The notes below the pieces were generated by a model. That model did no database searches, was not told where the DNA came from, and was given only the letters and a program-made list of their open reading frames with translations. This document shows, piece by piece, positions 1 through 7,853 of a stretch of DNA of 52,214 nucleotides; position 1 is the stretch's first letter; the number at the start of each line of letters is the position of its first letter. Origin of the DNA: Acidobacteriota bacterium (GTDB lineage Bacteria; Acidobacteriota; Blastocatellia; Pyrinomonadales; Pyrinomonadaceae); assembly GCA_020200155.1 (NCBI GenBank), contig JAIVJG010000168.1, positions 1 through 52,214 of the forward strand, written 5' to 3'. A program made the translations under genes and the position numbers.

Positions 1-152
1 CGCGCCGCATCGCTCAACTCGATCCCGGCGCACCAGCAATCCGCCAGCCCTGCGCCGCACGCGAACGCCTCGCCGCAAGCCTCGCAGACGGAAGGCTCGC
101 ATGCTGCGCGCGTCGGAAGATGATCGGAGAGAGCTTCGAGCTTCATACTCAT
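1..152 (-). CDS. Cysteine-rich CWC family protein (partial)
   Basis: The start of a small gene that leaves the window at its left edge; 50 codons are visible. After about 17 residues it reads CEACGEAFACGAG followed by DCWC. This is the spacing of the cysteine-rich CWC family, a short protein thought to bind metal through its cysteines; its function is not established. The ATG at 152-150 overlaps the TGA of the upstream TonB-type gene (ATGA, 4 bases), so the two are probably translationally coupled. It was found by reading the sequence directly and is partial only because of the window edge. Confidence 0.72.
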   Translation of the reverse strand, partial: MSMKLEALSDHLPTRAACEPSVCEACGEAFACGAGLADCWCAGIELSDAA

Positions 153-1033
153 TTCGCTTTCGGCGGGCGTCGGAAATTGTAGCGCAGAAGTACGCGCACA
201 GGCACGGGCGCGCCGTCGCGCATCGCCGGGCGAAAGTGCATCCGCCGGACGGTTGCCGCGACCGACTCGTCCAGACCGAAGCCCGCCCAGCGCACTATCT
301 CGACGCGCGCCACTTCGCCGTCCGCGCCGATCTCGACCTGCGCGTCCACGGTCGCCTCAACTTCTGCGGCGGCAGCCGTCTCCGTATAAGGTGGCCGCAC
401 GCGCCTGTACGGTGCGGGCGGGCGAAAGCCTGCCGCTTCCGCGCTGCCCTCTTCGGGCGCGACTTCGTAGACAATCTCTTCGCCCGTCGCCGCCGGCTCG
501 CCACGCGCCTTCTCGTCTTCTCGCCAGCGGAGCATGGCAAGGCGGTAAAGAATAGGATTACGCCGCAACTCTTCGAGCAGAGACTTCTCGGCCTCGTCGG
601 GCTTGCTCGCACGCTTGCTCGGTCGCGACCACATGACGAGCCGCCCCGTGCGTGCGCTGATGAAGAAAATAGATGCGTAGGCTTCGTGATAGGCGGGCGC
701 GTCGGACGACGAGCGACGGAGCGCCTGCGCGTCGCCCGTGATAAGGAAGTCGCAGCCGATGGCCGCGCCGAGGTCGCGCGCTTCGTCGAGCGTCATGTTC
801 AGCGAACCCGTGTAGCCCATGCCCGCCGCCGCCATGCGGGTCAACTCGCGATCAACGAGCTTGAGGCTTCTATCCTTTGCGAGCGAAGCCGCGAGCGCGT
901 CCGACGCGCTCCGTCCCGTCTCCGTCTGCCCGAAGTCGAGCACGGCGACGCGTGGGCGAGGCTCGCCGGCGGTCTGCGCGAAGACCGGCGCGCAGCCGAG
1001 CAAAAGGATGACGAGAGCGAGGCGCAGAAGCAT
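149..1033 (-). CDS. Secreted protein with TonB C-terminal domain
   Basis: A 294-residue protein. Residues 1-19 form a hydrophobic export signal; an LLGC at 11-14 is only a poor lipobox. Residues 27-120 (VAVLDFGQTETG onward, then an acidic loop and GCDFLITGD) resemble the CsgG/TolB-N type of periplasmic domain. Residues about 205-290 fit a TonB C-terminal domain, with QVEIGADGEVARVEIV and ending in MHFRPAMRDGAPVPV. Such TonB-C proteins lacking the usual membrane anchor and Pro-rich linker are common in Acidobacteriota, and their partner receptor is usually unknown. The gene is followed, with a 4-base overlap, by the CWC gene. The domain call is good; the role in energy transduction is inferred. 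Confidence 0.75.
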   Translation of the reverse strand: MLLRLALVILLLGCAPVFAQTAGEPRPRVAVLDFGQTETGRSASDALAASLAKDRSLKLVDRELTRMAAAGMGYTGSLNMTLDEARDLGAAIGCDFLITGDAQALRRSSSDAPAYHEAYASIFFISARTGRLVMWSRPSKRASKPDEAEKSLLEELRRNPILYRLAMLRWREDEKARGEPAATGEEIVYEVAPEEGSAEAAGFRPPAPYRRVRPPYTETAAAAEVEATVDAQVEIGADGEVARVEIVRWAGFGLDESVAATVRRMHFRPAMRDGAPVPVRVLLRYNFRRPPKAK

Positions 1034-1080
1034 AAATTCTCTGATGTGAAACGGGCGGGGAGGTCTGTCTTATATCCGTC

Positions 1081-1551
1081 TTATGGCGTGCGAAGCAAGT
1101 CTGTGTAGATGCCGGGCGCGCTGCCGGGGATGATGGTCGCGCCGACCGCGCGCTCGTAGAACTCGAACGGCCCGACGCCGCCGATGATGCCGTAGACATA
1201 GCCCAACTCGCGCAGCCCCCACAGAGACGCGACGAGCAGTGTGCGTCCGATGCCCCGCCCGCGCTCGCTCTCCGCCACGCCGGTCGGGCCGAAGAAGGCG
1301 CGGCTCGTGCACTCGTAAGCCGCGAAGCCGACAACGCGCCCCTCCCTCGTCGCGACGTATAGGGAGACGGGCCGTCGCGCGTAAGCGACGGAAATCTCGT
1401 CCGCCCACATCGCGCTGAATTGCTCCTCGACGAACGCACGCACCACGCCGATCTCCCACACGCGCGCCCGCCGCACGACCACGCTCTCTATCTCCGCCAG
1501 CAAGGGTTCGAGCGGCGGCAGCTTCAACAGATTGACCAGCATGTCCGGCAT
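1081..1551 (-). CDS. GNAT family N-acetyltransferase
   Basis: A 156-residue protein with the GNAT acetyl-CoA fold: a beta strand VSLYVATREGRVVGFAAYE, the pyrophosphate loop ESERGRGIGRTLL, and a late strand/helix with GPFEFYERAVGA. The substrate cannot be told. The frame stays open a further 23 codons upstream, but those codons lie inside the palindromic intergenic repeat, so I place the start at the ATG at 1551 (MPDMLVNLL). That ATG follows a T-rich stretch (CTTTTCTA) and no Shine-Dalgarno. It lies downstream of the HD-domain gene on the same strand, with repeat R1 between them. Confidence 0.75.
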   Translation of the reverse strand: MPDMLVNLLKLPPLEPLLAEIESVVVRRARVWEIGVVRAFVEEQFSAMWADEISVAYARRPVSLYVATREGRVVGFAAYECTSRAFFGPTGVAESERGRGIGRTLLVASLWGLRELGYVYGIIGGVGPFEFYERAVGATIIPGSAPGIYTDLLRTP

Positions 1552-1561
1552 TAGAAAAGCG

Positions 1562-1635
1562 AATGATGAATGCGGAATGATGAATGAAAGACAAAAAGCT
1601 CTTTGCTTTTCATTCATCATTCCGCATTCATCATT
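1562..1635. repeat. Intergenic long hairpin R1 (AATGATGAAT type)
   Basis: A perfect 25-bp inverted repeat (1562-1586 with 1611-1635) around a 24-base loop. Each left arm holds AATGATGAAT twice, separated by GCGG. The repeat supplies the last codons and stop of the HD-domain gene and ends just upstream of the GNAT start. Confidence 0.9.
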
Positions 1636-2921
1636 TCTCCTTTCCCGTGATAGAGCGTGTAAATCTCATCTTTGACTTCGGGCGGGAAGCAGACGCGGTG
1701 CAGTTGATAGCCGCGCAGTCCGCGCACGGCGTCGCTGATCTCGCTGATCTCGCGAATACATGGGCGCGCATAGCCGTCCTCGACGTAGATGCGCGACTTC
1801 GGCTCCGCGCCTTCCGCCGAATAGTAGGAGTAGTAGGGCACGTCGCCCGCGTGGTCTTCGATGAAATAATATTCGGGCGCGTAGCCTTTGGCCGCGACGT
1901 GCACGCGCGCCGCCTTGAGAAAGTCCGCGCGCTCCGATTCGGGCATGTCCAGGTCAATCGCCTTGAAGAGACGGCGACCGATGAAGCGGCGGCTGAGGTC
2001 GCTCAACACTGCGTCTTTCGAGTGCTGCCATTGCTTGGCGTGAAAGAGCACGTCGGAGTCGTCGAGTTCGAGATGGTCGGCGAGGGTGAGCGGCTCGCGC
2101 CGCAGGAGTTTCTCGAAGGCCGTGTTGGGCGCGCACCAGACCTCTTGGCCCGCGTCCACCAGTTCGAGCGCGCGTCTGAGCGTCGAGCGCAGCACGGCCT
2201 CCGCCGAGCGGAGCGTGCGGTGAAAGTAGACCTGCCGGAACATGTAATAGCGCGCCTGCAAATATTCCTCGACCGCGTAGAGTCCGCGCGCCGCGACGTA
2301 GATGCGATCAGCCGCCTCGTCAACTTCGAGCGCATTGACGATCCATTCGAGATCGTAGAGGCCGTACTTCGCGCCGGTCATCAGAGAATCGCGCAGAAGG
2401 TAGTCCATGCGGTCAACGTCCAACTGCGAGGAGACGAGTTGCGCGAGGAACGCAGGCTGGAACGTGCCTTCGATGATACGCGCGACGCGGCGCGGCAAAT
2501 CCGGCGAGTAAGCACGCAGCACGCGCCCGACTTCCGTCTCGTCGCTCGTCACGGCCTCGACCGTCCACGCCTCGTGATGAAAATTCAGCACCTTCTCCAT
2601 CACATGCGAGAAAGGCCCGTGCCCTATGTCGTGCAAGAGCGCAGCCGCACGCGCCGCCGCGCGGTCTTCCGGCGTGATCGTGTACTTTTCGCCGAGGCGG
2701 TCGAGCACGCGCGTGATGAGGTGCAGCACGCCCAGAGAGTGTGTGAAGCGCGAATGCTCCGCGCCCTGATAGGTGTAGAGCGCGAGTCCGAGCTGTTTGA
2801 TACGGCGCAGTCGCTGGAACTCGAACGAGTCTATGAGGCGCACCATCAACTCGCCCTCGTCCGTGTCGGTACGCAGGCGGATGATGTTGTGCACGGGGTC
2901 GCGGTAAATGCGTTCGCTCAC
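1617..2921 (-). CDS. HD-domain phosphohydrolase (dNTPase-like, COG1078 type)
   Basis: A 434-residue protein of the HD superfamily related to dGTP triphosphohydrolases. The N-terminus has the family signature [10 protein letters not shown] (7-16) and [11 protein letters not shown] (35-45). Metal ligands are seen as [10 protein letters not shown] (55-64, His56), [12 protein letters not shown] (95-106, His97-Asp98, with His101 and His106 possibly at the active site) and [12 protein letters not shown] (168-179, Asp170). The length fits the family. The start is a GTG at 2921. The last five codons (MMNAE and stop) lie inside hairpin R1, so the present C-terminus was probably created or extended by that repeat. 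Likely role: hydrolysis of nucleotide triphosphates or a related phosphoester; the substrate is unknown. Confidence 0.85.
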   Translation of the reverse strand: MSERIYRDPVHNIIRLRTDTDEGELMVRLIDSFEFQRLRRIKQLGLALYTYQGAEHSRFTHSLGVLHLITRVLDRLGEKYTITPEDRAAARAAALLHDIGHGPFSHVMEKVLNFHHEAWTVEAVTSDETEVGRVLRAYSPDLPRRVARIIEGTFQPAFLAQLVSSQLDVDRMDYLLRDSLMTGAKYGLYDLEWIVNALEVDEAADRIYVAARGLYAVEEYLQARYYMFRQVYFHRTLRSAEAVLRSTLRRALELVDAGQEVWCAPNTAFEKLLRREPLTLADHLELDDSDVLFHAKQWQHSKDAVLSDLSRRFIGRRLFKAIDLDMPESERADFLKAARVHVAAKGYAPEYYFIEDHAGDVPYYSYYSAEGAEPKSRIYVEDGYARPCIREISEISDAVRGLRGYQLHRVCFPPEVKDEIYTLYHGKGEMMNAE

Positions 2922-2941
2922 GGCGGCGAGTCTATCAAAGA

Positions 2942-3017
2942 AAATGGTGAATGCGGAATGATGAATGAAAGACAGGAGTCGTGTTTCTTATTCATCCTTC
3001 CATCCGCAATCATTTCT
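2942..3017. repeat. Intergenic long hairpin R2 (AATGATGAAT type, degenerate)
   Basis: An imperfect inverted repeat of the R1 type. The left arm begins near 2942 and contains GAATGCGGAATGATGAATG; the right arm ends near 3017. Its right arm contains the stop codon of the TPR gene. It is followed on the minus strand by the HD gene. Confidence 0.75.
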
Positions 3018-3447
3018 TTTTGTTCTCCGCGATGTACTGCTGGAGTTTTTTCTTGTCGGGGTAGTCCGGTGTTTTAGAAAGGAACTGTTCGTATTCGGCT
3101 GCCGCCCTGTCCTTCATCCCGACGGCGTGGTAGAGCACGGCGAGTCGCAGGTGTGCGTCGTTGCGTCCGAGCCGCGCGGCTTCGTTGAGATACCCGACGG
3201 CCTTCGAGCCTTTCTTCGTTTGCAGGTAGCATTCGCCGAGCAGAAAGTTGGCGTCCGCCGATGGCGGTTTCAGTTCCACGGCCTTACTCAAAAACTCGAT
3301 GACTCCCGCGTAGTCCTTGCGCGCCATGCGCAGGCGGCCTAGATTGAGGAAGGCGAGCAGGAAAGAAGGATTTATTTCGGCGGCACGGAGATAAGCCTTT
3401 TCCGCCTCGCCCGCTTGATGAAAGAGAGTCGTCGTTGTGACCCTGAG
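3010..3447 (-). pseudogene. TPR protein, 5'-truncated remnant
   Basis: The last 105 codons from the first in-frame ATG (3327) form about three tetratricopeptide repeats (for example AVELKPPSADANFLLGECYL). The TPR coding sequence clearly continues upstream of that ATG: AGEAEKAYLRAAEINPSFLL followed by AFLNLGRL is in frame back to about 3420. It then meets TTTTV and a stop at 3448-3450, with no start codon. The gene has therefore lost its 5' end where an AT-rich stretch begins. The 105-codon fragment could still be translated, but as a family member it is broken. The stop codon lies in repeat R2. TPRs mediate protein contacts; the partner is unknown. Confidence 0.7.
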
Positions 3448-3780
3448 CTATCGCATCACGTCGCGAGGCCGGCTAACGTCAATTAAGTTCGAGGCTCGCC
3501 GGCGCGTCGGACTTTCGCCGTAATCCTCTACCGTCAATGAAAGCAATTATATTTCGTGGCCTAATGCCTATGAGAGATAACTAGAAGGGCTGAAGTGTAC
3601 TCGAAAAAACGAATTGCGTATATAAAATTTTTGGAGTGAGCCGTCAAAAAATTACGAACAGGGGGATTTACCGTCCACCCTGCCCCGACCCGGCTCAAAC
3701 AGGAGCGCGCGGACAGAGACGAAAACCCGTACCGAAGTGCGCCGATGGTTTCCGCCCGCCTGATCTCTTCGTGGAGTGAT
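3448..3780. other. Gene-free AT-rich island
   Basis: About 330 bases with no credible gene. From about 3530 to 3660 the base content drops well below that of the neighbours, with runs such as TATATAAAATTTTT. It abuts the broken 5' end of the TPR gene on one side and the end of ribA on the other. I see no terminal inverted repeats or transposase fragment. It may be a scar of an insertion or deletion. Confidence 0.5.
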
Positions 3781-4425
3781 TTATTCGATGGTGTCGAGCA
3801 GATGCCCCATCTTCTCTCTCTTCGTGCGGAGGTAGTGCACTGCGGCCTCGCCCGGCTCGACCTGTAGGGCGACGCGCTCGACGATGCGCAAGCCCGCCTC
3901 TTCCATCGCGCGCAGCTTGAGCGGGTTGTTCGACATCATACGCACCTGGCACAGCCCCAAATCGAAGAGCACTTCGGCGCACTGCCTGTACTCGCGCAGG
4001 TCTACGGCGAGGCCGAGGCGTTCGTTGGCTTCAATCGTGTCGGCTCCTTCGTCCTGCAAGGCGTAGGCGCGAATCTTGTTGATGATGCCGATGCCGCGCC
4101 CCTCCTGAAGTTGGTAGACGATGGCCCCGCTGCCCTCGCGCTCGATCAACTCCATCGCCCGGTGAAGCTGCGGGCCACAGTCGCACTTTGTCGAGCCGAA
4201 CACATCGCCCGTCAGGCACTGCGAATGGATGCGCGCCAGCGTCGGCACGTCCGCGCGTATCTCGCCCTTGAAGAGCGCGACGAACTCCTCATCGCTCGTC
4301 TTCGAGCGATAACCGGCGATACGAAACTCGCCGGCTCCCGTCGGCAAACGCGCCGACGACACGCGCTCGACCGTCAGGGAGTTCTTCGACCAACTGCAAT
4401 CCAACGCCGCTTCTTCTTTCAACAT
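3781..4425 (-). CDS. ribA: GTP cyclohydrolase II
   Basis: A 214-residue stand-alone GTP cyclohydrolase II, the first step of riboflavin synthesis (GTP to diaminohydroxy-pyrimidinone ribosyl phosphate, with loss of formate and diphosphate). The zinc site is [18 protein letters not shown], with Cys70, Cys81 and Cys83. The GTP-binding and catalytic segments follow as [10 protein letters not shown] (about 115-124), [12 protein letters not shown] and MMSNNPLKL. There is no fused DHBP synthase (RibB) half. The length matches stand-alone RibA. The ATG at 4425 has no clear ribosome binding site. I saw no FMN riboswitch in the roughly 350 bases upstream. No other rib gene is nearby. Confidence 0.93.
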   Translation of the reverse strand: MLKEEAALDCSWSKNSLTVERVSSARLPTGAGEFRIAGYRSKTSDEEFVALFKGEIRADVPTLARIHSQCLTGDVFGSTKCDCGPQLHRAMELIEREGSGAIVYQLQEGRGIGIINKIRAYALQDEGADTIEANERLGLAVDLREYRQCAEVLFDLGLCQVRMMSNNPLKLRAMEEAGLRIVERVALQVEPGEAAVHYLRTKREKMGHLLDTIE

Positions 4426-4583
4426 CCAGACACCTCAAACACATTTCAAACAAAAGACTATGAAAACCGCATCCCGCGCGTGTCGCGCCCCAATCGGCGC
4501 GGGCGCGAGCCTTCAAAACAGATTGTCTGTCTGAGCGTGATGCGGCGACAATTATAGAAGCAACCGCGCGGGCACGACAAGGA

Positions 4584-4696
4584 AGGGCAGGGGTGAGAGA
4601 TGAAGGCGGAGGGATGGACAGCTTGAGAGGAAAGTATCAGACGCTTGACAGCCACGCTTTTACCCTTTCGTCCTTCCGCCTTCCGCCCTCCGCCCT
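4584..4696. repeat. Intergenic long hairpin R3 (AGGGCGGAGGG type)
   Basis: An imperfect palindrome: a purine-rich left arm (4584-4618, AGGGCAGGGG and GAAGGCGGAGGGATGGA) and a pyrimidine-rich right arm (about 4667-4696, TCCGCCTTCCGCCCTCCGCCCT) followed by GCTTTTGTT. It sits between divergent genes (ribA minus, GGDEF plus), so it cannot be a terminator for either one. Its loop contains TTGACAGCCACGCTTTTACC, shared with R8. Confidence 0.7.
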
Positions 4697-4776
4697 GCTT
4701 TTGTTAAGATGCGGCACGGACGCTTTGAAGGGGCATCTCAGACGGCACTCAGACAAACCCTTGCGGGACATTTCTC

Positions 4777-5766
4777 GTGAATAATGATTCGGACGAAAAG
4801 ACTTTCCTCGTTGTCCCGCAGGCTGCGGCGCGCACGCGCGAGCGGCATCCGGCGCTCGTCTTTCTGGGCGGGGAGTTGATGGCCGCGCCCATCCCGCTTG
4901 ATCGAGACGAAGTGATTCTGGGCCGCGCGCTCGAAGCGGACGTGCGTGTCAACGACGCACGCGCATCGCGCATGCACGCGCGCATCTCGACGGAAAGGGA
5001 CGCGCACACGGGCGAGACGCGCTATCGCGTCACAGACCTCGGCTCGACCAACGGCACGCTGCTCAACGGCCAGACCGTCCGCGACGCGCTGCTTGAGGAC
5101 GGCGACAAGCTCACCGTCGGCGAGCAACTCCTGCGCTTCGAGCTGCTCGACGACATTGACCGCGAGTTCCAGAGACAGATTCATCGTCTGCTCGCGCACG
5201 ACGAGCTGACGGGACTGCTGACGAGCAAGTCTTTCTTCTCCGAACTGCGCCGCGAGGCCGCGCGCGCGGAGGCCGAAGACCGTCCCTTCTGCGTGTTGAT
5301 GATGGACCTCGACCACTTCAAAGAGGTCAACGACCGGCACGGCCACCTCGTCGGCAGCCAGACGCTCGAAGACGTGGGGGCATGCATCACGCGCGCACTG
5401 CGCGCCGGCGACGTGGCCGCTCGTTTCGGCGGCGAAGAGTTCGCGGCCTTTCTCCTCGACGCCAGTTGCGCGCAGGGACTTGTCGCAGCCGAGCGCGTCC
5501 GCGCCGCCATCGAGGAGTGTACGTTCGCCGCTGCCCGTCATGGCTCGACGGCGGCGCAGTCGGGCGAGACCTTGCGCCTGACCATCAGCGTCGGCGTCGC
5601 CGCCTACCCGGACGACGCACGCGACCCAATCGAACTGGTCGAACTGGCCGACACGGCGCTCTATCGCGCCAAGAATACCGGGCGCAACCGCGTCGCCGCC
5701 TACTGCGTTCCGCAGTCCGGCCCGGACACGGCGGAGGCTTCACCGCTTCCCCCGCGCGCCGAATAA
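4777..5766 (+). CDS. FHA-GGDEF diguanylate cyclase
   Basis: A 329-residue cytoplasmic protein. Residues 26-122 form a forkhead-associated domain, which binds phosphothreonine (ILGRALEADVRVND, SRMHARI, DLGSTNGTLLNG). Residues 139-310 form a GGDEF domain with LAHDELTGL, MDLDHFKEVND (metal Asp about 177) and GGEEF at 218-222, so it should make c-di-GMP from GTP. An RxxD inhibitory site (RAGD, 209-212) lies five residues before GGEEF, the usual product-feedback spacing. The start is a GTG at 4777. The FHA domain suggests that phosphorylation by a Ser/Thr kinase recruits or gates the cyclase. It lies directly upstream of the type IV pilus genes, a plausible target of c-di-GMP. Confidence 0.92.
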   Translation: MNNDSDEKTFLVVPQAAARTRERHPALVFLGGELMAAPIPLDRDEVILGRALEADVRVNDARASRMHARISTERDAHTGETRYRVTDLGSTNGTLLNGQTVRDALLEDGDKLTVGEQLLRFELLDDIDREFQRQIHRLLAHDELTGLLTSKSFFSELRREAARAEAEDRPFCVLMMDLDHFKEVNDRHGHLVGSQTLEDVGACITRALRAGDVAARFGGEEFAAFLLDASCAQGLVAAERVRAAIEECTFAAARHGSTAAQSGETLRLTISVGVAAYPDDARDPIELVELADTALYRAKNTGRNRVAAYCVPQSGPDTAEASPLPPRAE

Positions 5767-5893
5767 ATTCTTGTATTCCGCGCGGCTTCTGACATCATGC
5801 ACGCACCCTCGAACCCTCTTTAAATACTTTCCCCTCTGAACAGTTCGCGCGGCGGAGTCTGGCTTTTCTCTCTTCGGGAGGTGTCTCAAGGAC

Positions 5894-6079
5894 ATGAGAA
5901 AACAGCTTGCGGGTCTGGCCTGTGTCGCGCTCTCGCTGTGCGTCGTCTCAGTCGTTGCGCCCGCGCCGGCTCGCGCGCAGACGCCGCCTCTTCACTCTCG
6001 CCCTTCGTTTTTATGCAGCCTCCGCCTTACATTTTTATGCAACCTCTTGCACGACGGCGCGTGTAAAGAGTCGTGCTGA
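5894..6079 (+). CDS. Short signal-peptide ORF, probable gene remnant
   Basis: A 61-codon frame starting MRKQLAGLACVALSLCVV and ending its signal at APARAQ, a convincing Sec signal peptide. GGAGGTG lies 15 bases upstream. After the signal the sequence turns into an unconvincing Cys/Leu-rich tail, encoded by two near-copies of a TTTTTATGCARCCTC word, and stops. It probably marks the 5' end of an exported protein whose body has been lost; a secretin would fit the pilus context but this is speculation. It could also be a genuine tiny exported peptide. Confidence 0.35.
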   Translation: MRKQLAGLACVALSLCVVSVVAPAPARAQTPPLHSRPSFLCSLRLTFLCNLLHDGACKESC

Positions 6080-6291
6080 GACGGCGCGTGGCGCGTGTGC
6101 TTTCGTCGCGTGCGTCGGGCGGCGGGGAACTTCTTCCGCTTTTGCTTTTATACGCTATGCCTTTCGCCCTTCGTCCGTCGCCTTGTCACGCGGTTGCGCC
6201 GCTCGCGTCGCACGCGTTATGCTTTGCCCGTCAGGTGAAGCCGCTCAAGGTCGCTGCCTCGCCATTCCCCCGGAAAAACGGAAAGATTCAA
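6080..6291 (+). other. Degenerate gap before pilN
   Basis: No gene is recognised. A frame continues upstream of pilN but looks random. It contains a small hairpin start (GCACGAC with GTCGTGC, from about 6048) and a repeated GACGGCGCGTG. In related pilus operons a pilM gene would be expected upstream of pilN, and it is absent here. Confidence 0.4.
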
Positions 6292-6948
6292 GTGATCGCC
6301 AAACTCAACCTTGCCAGCCAGCCTTTTCGCAACCGCACGCTGCCGTGGGTGGTCGCGCTGCTGATTTCAGGCGTCTCGCTGCTGGCGCTCATTTATTTCG
6401 TCGCCGAGGGCCAGCGTGTGCGCGCCGAAGCCGACGCGACGGAGCGGCAGGTGCAGACGATGCGCGCCGAGCGCGACCAACTGACGGCGCAGGCCACGCA
6501 GATCAGGGAGACGATGTCGCCGGAACAACGCGAGACGCTCGCCGCCGCGCACGCGCTCGTTGACCGCAAGAGTTTCTCTTGGTCGCAACTCTTCGCAGAC
6601 CTCGAAGCGTCTCTGCCTACGGGCGTGCGCGTCTCGCGCATCAGCGTGCGCGACGTTTCGCAGCGTGGCGAGCAGACGCGCTGCGACCTCGACCTGACCG
6701 TCGTCGGTCGCACGCCCACAGACGTGACCGGCATGATCGCAGATATGGGCCGCATCGGCTTCGCCGTCATACCGCTGACGGAGAATCAAAGATCCGCCAA
6801 GGGCGAGAGCGGCTTCGAGTGGACGCTGCGCGTCAACTACGTGCAGGGCGGCAGGCGGACGAGCGGCGGCGAACGTGATGCGACGGCGAGCCTCAACACT
6901 CCCGCCGAATCTGATTCCGTGATTGCAGGGCGCGAGAGTAAACAGTGA
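6292..6948 (+). CDS. pilN: PilN-like type IV pilus inner-membrane protein
   Basis: A 218-residue protein from the GTG at 6292 (MIAKLNLASQPFRNR). The NLASQPFRNR stretch just before a single membrane helix (about 18-38) is typical of PilN/GspL-type fimbrial assembly proteins. It is followed by a coiled-coil segment (40-75) and a ferredoxin-like periplasmic domain (LFADLEASLPTGVRVSRISV and onward). PilN forms the alignment subcomplex with PilM, PilO and PilP. The open frame extends upstream to 6073, but that part looks non-coding, so I use 6292 (GGAAAG lies 7 bases upstream). Its stop overlaps the pilO start (GTGA). Confidence 0.82.
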   Translation: MIAKLNLASQPFRNRTLPWVVALLISGVSLLALIYFVAEGQRVRAEADATERQVQTMRAERDQLTAQATQIRETMSPEQRETLAAAHALVDRKSFSWSQLFADLEASLPTGVRVSRISVRDVSQRGEQTRCDLDLTVVGRTPTDVTGMIADMGRIGFAVIPLTENQRSAKGESGFEWTLRVNYVQGGRRTSGGERDATASLNTPAESDSVIAGRESKQ

Positions 6949-7829
6949 GAGACGAACCGGCACACACTTCCGAACATGGAATCCCCACCCCGCCAAAAGG
7001 AGCGCGCGGGCAGTTTCACAAATTGCGCGACTCGCGGCGGCGAAGCAGTATCATTGGCTTGCCCGAAGTCGCCGCGCTCGCCGCGTCAGCCCTGCTGCTG
7101 CTCACCGCCGTCGGCGCTTACGTCTTTATGCTGAGGCCGCAGACCGCTCGCGCGCAGTCGCTCAAGGACGAACTGGCGTCGCTTGAGAGACAACTGCCGA
7201 GCCTTCGTTCAAACATTTCGCAGGACAAAGACACGCAGACGAGCGTGCGCGAGATTCTCGACAGCCTGCAAGGCTTCGAGACCGAGCACCTCGGACAGAG
7301 CAGCAGCGGCGGCGGCAGCACCAACGTCATCGAAGAACTGAACGCGCTGATCCGCAGGAATAAGCTGCGAATCAGCGGCGGCCTTGCCTTCACTCAACTC
7401 GAAGAGACCGTGCCCGGAACCGAGAAGAAGCGGCAGCAACAGCAACGCGAAGGCGGCGGCGCGACCACGAGCGCGACGCGCACGGTGCAAAGCGTCTTCC
7501 CCGGCATCGGCATTACCCTGACCGTCGAAGGCTCTTACCCGAACCTACGCCATTTCATCAGAGACGTGGAAGCGTCGCGACAGTTCATCGCCATTGATTC
7601 GGTGGAACTCGAAGGCATCACGGACAACGGCAGCAGCGCCGGCACGTCAATCGAAAGTGTCGCCGTCGCGCCCGGCATCAATCCGACGGGCGTGAGTCCC
7701 ACGGTCGCGAGGCCAAGCGGCGCGCGGGGCACGCTCGTCAGCCTGCGTCTCGACATGGCCGCATACTTCCGGCGCACCAACGCGCAGGGAGAAATGACTT
7801 CGCCCGCCGCCGGCACGACGGCGCGTTAG
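6945..7829 (+). CDS. pilO: PilO-like type IV pilus inner-membrane protein
   Basis: A 294-residue protein: a cytoplasmic N-terminus, one membrane helix (about 41-62), a coiled coil (70-115) and a periplasmic domain with VFPGIGITLTVEGSYPNLRHF (the conserved PilO-type strand and helix). A Gln/Arg-rich low-complexity loop lies at about 163-175. The GTG start overlaps the pilN stop by four bases, and the gene precedes a PilP-like gene by 24 bases, giving the usual N-O-P order. Expected role: a heterodimer with PilN aligning the pilus motor with the outer-membrane pore. Confidence 0.82.
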   Translation: MRDEPAHTSEHGIPTPPKGARGQFHKLRDSRRRSSIIGLPEVAALAASALLLLTAVGAYVFMLRPQTARAQSLKDELASLERQLPSLRSNISQDKDTQTSVREILDSLQGFETEHLGQSSSGGGSTNVIEELNALIRRNKLRISGGLAFTQLEETVPGTEKKRQQQQREGGGATTSATRTVQSVFPGIGITLTVEGSYPNLRHFIRDVEASRQFIAIDSVELEGITDNGSSAGTSIESVAVAPGINPTGVSPTVARPSGARGTLVSLRLDMAAYFRRTNAQGEMTSPAAGTTAR

Positions 7830-7853
7830 ACGCAAGACAGGCACGAAACACTT

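Noticed and set aside
101-1108. 335-codon plus-strand frame over the TonB-C gene
   Set aside because: It is an Arg/Ala-rich antisense shadow with no family character; the minus-strand gene has a signal peptide and a clear TonB-C domain.
1584-3077. 497-codon plus-strand frame opposite the HD gene
   Set aside because: A high-GC antisense shadow. The HD protein has all its metal motifs on the minus strand.
4430-4776. FMN riboswitch upstream of ribA
   Set aside because: AGGGCAGGGGTGAGAG near 4584 faintly recalls the conserved riboswitch sequence, but it is on the other strand from ribA and is part of palindrome R3.
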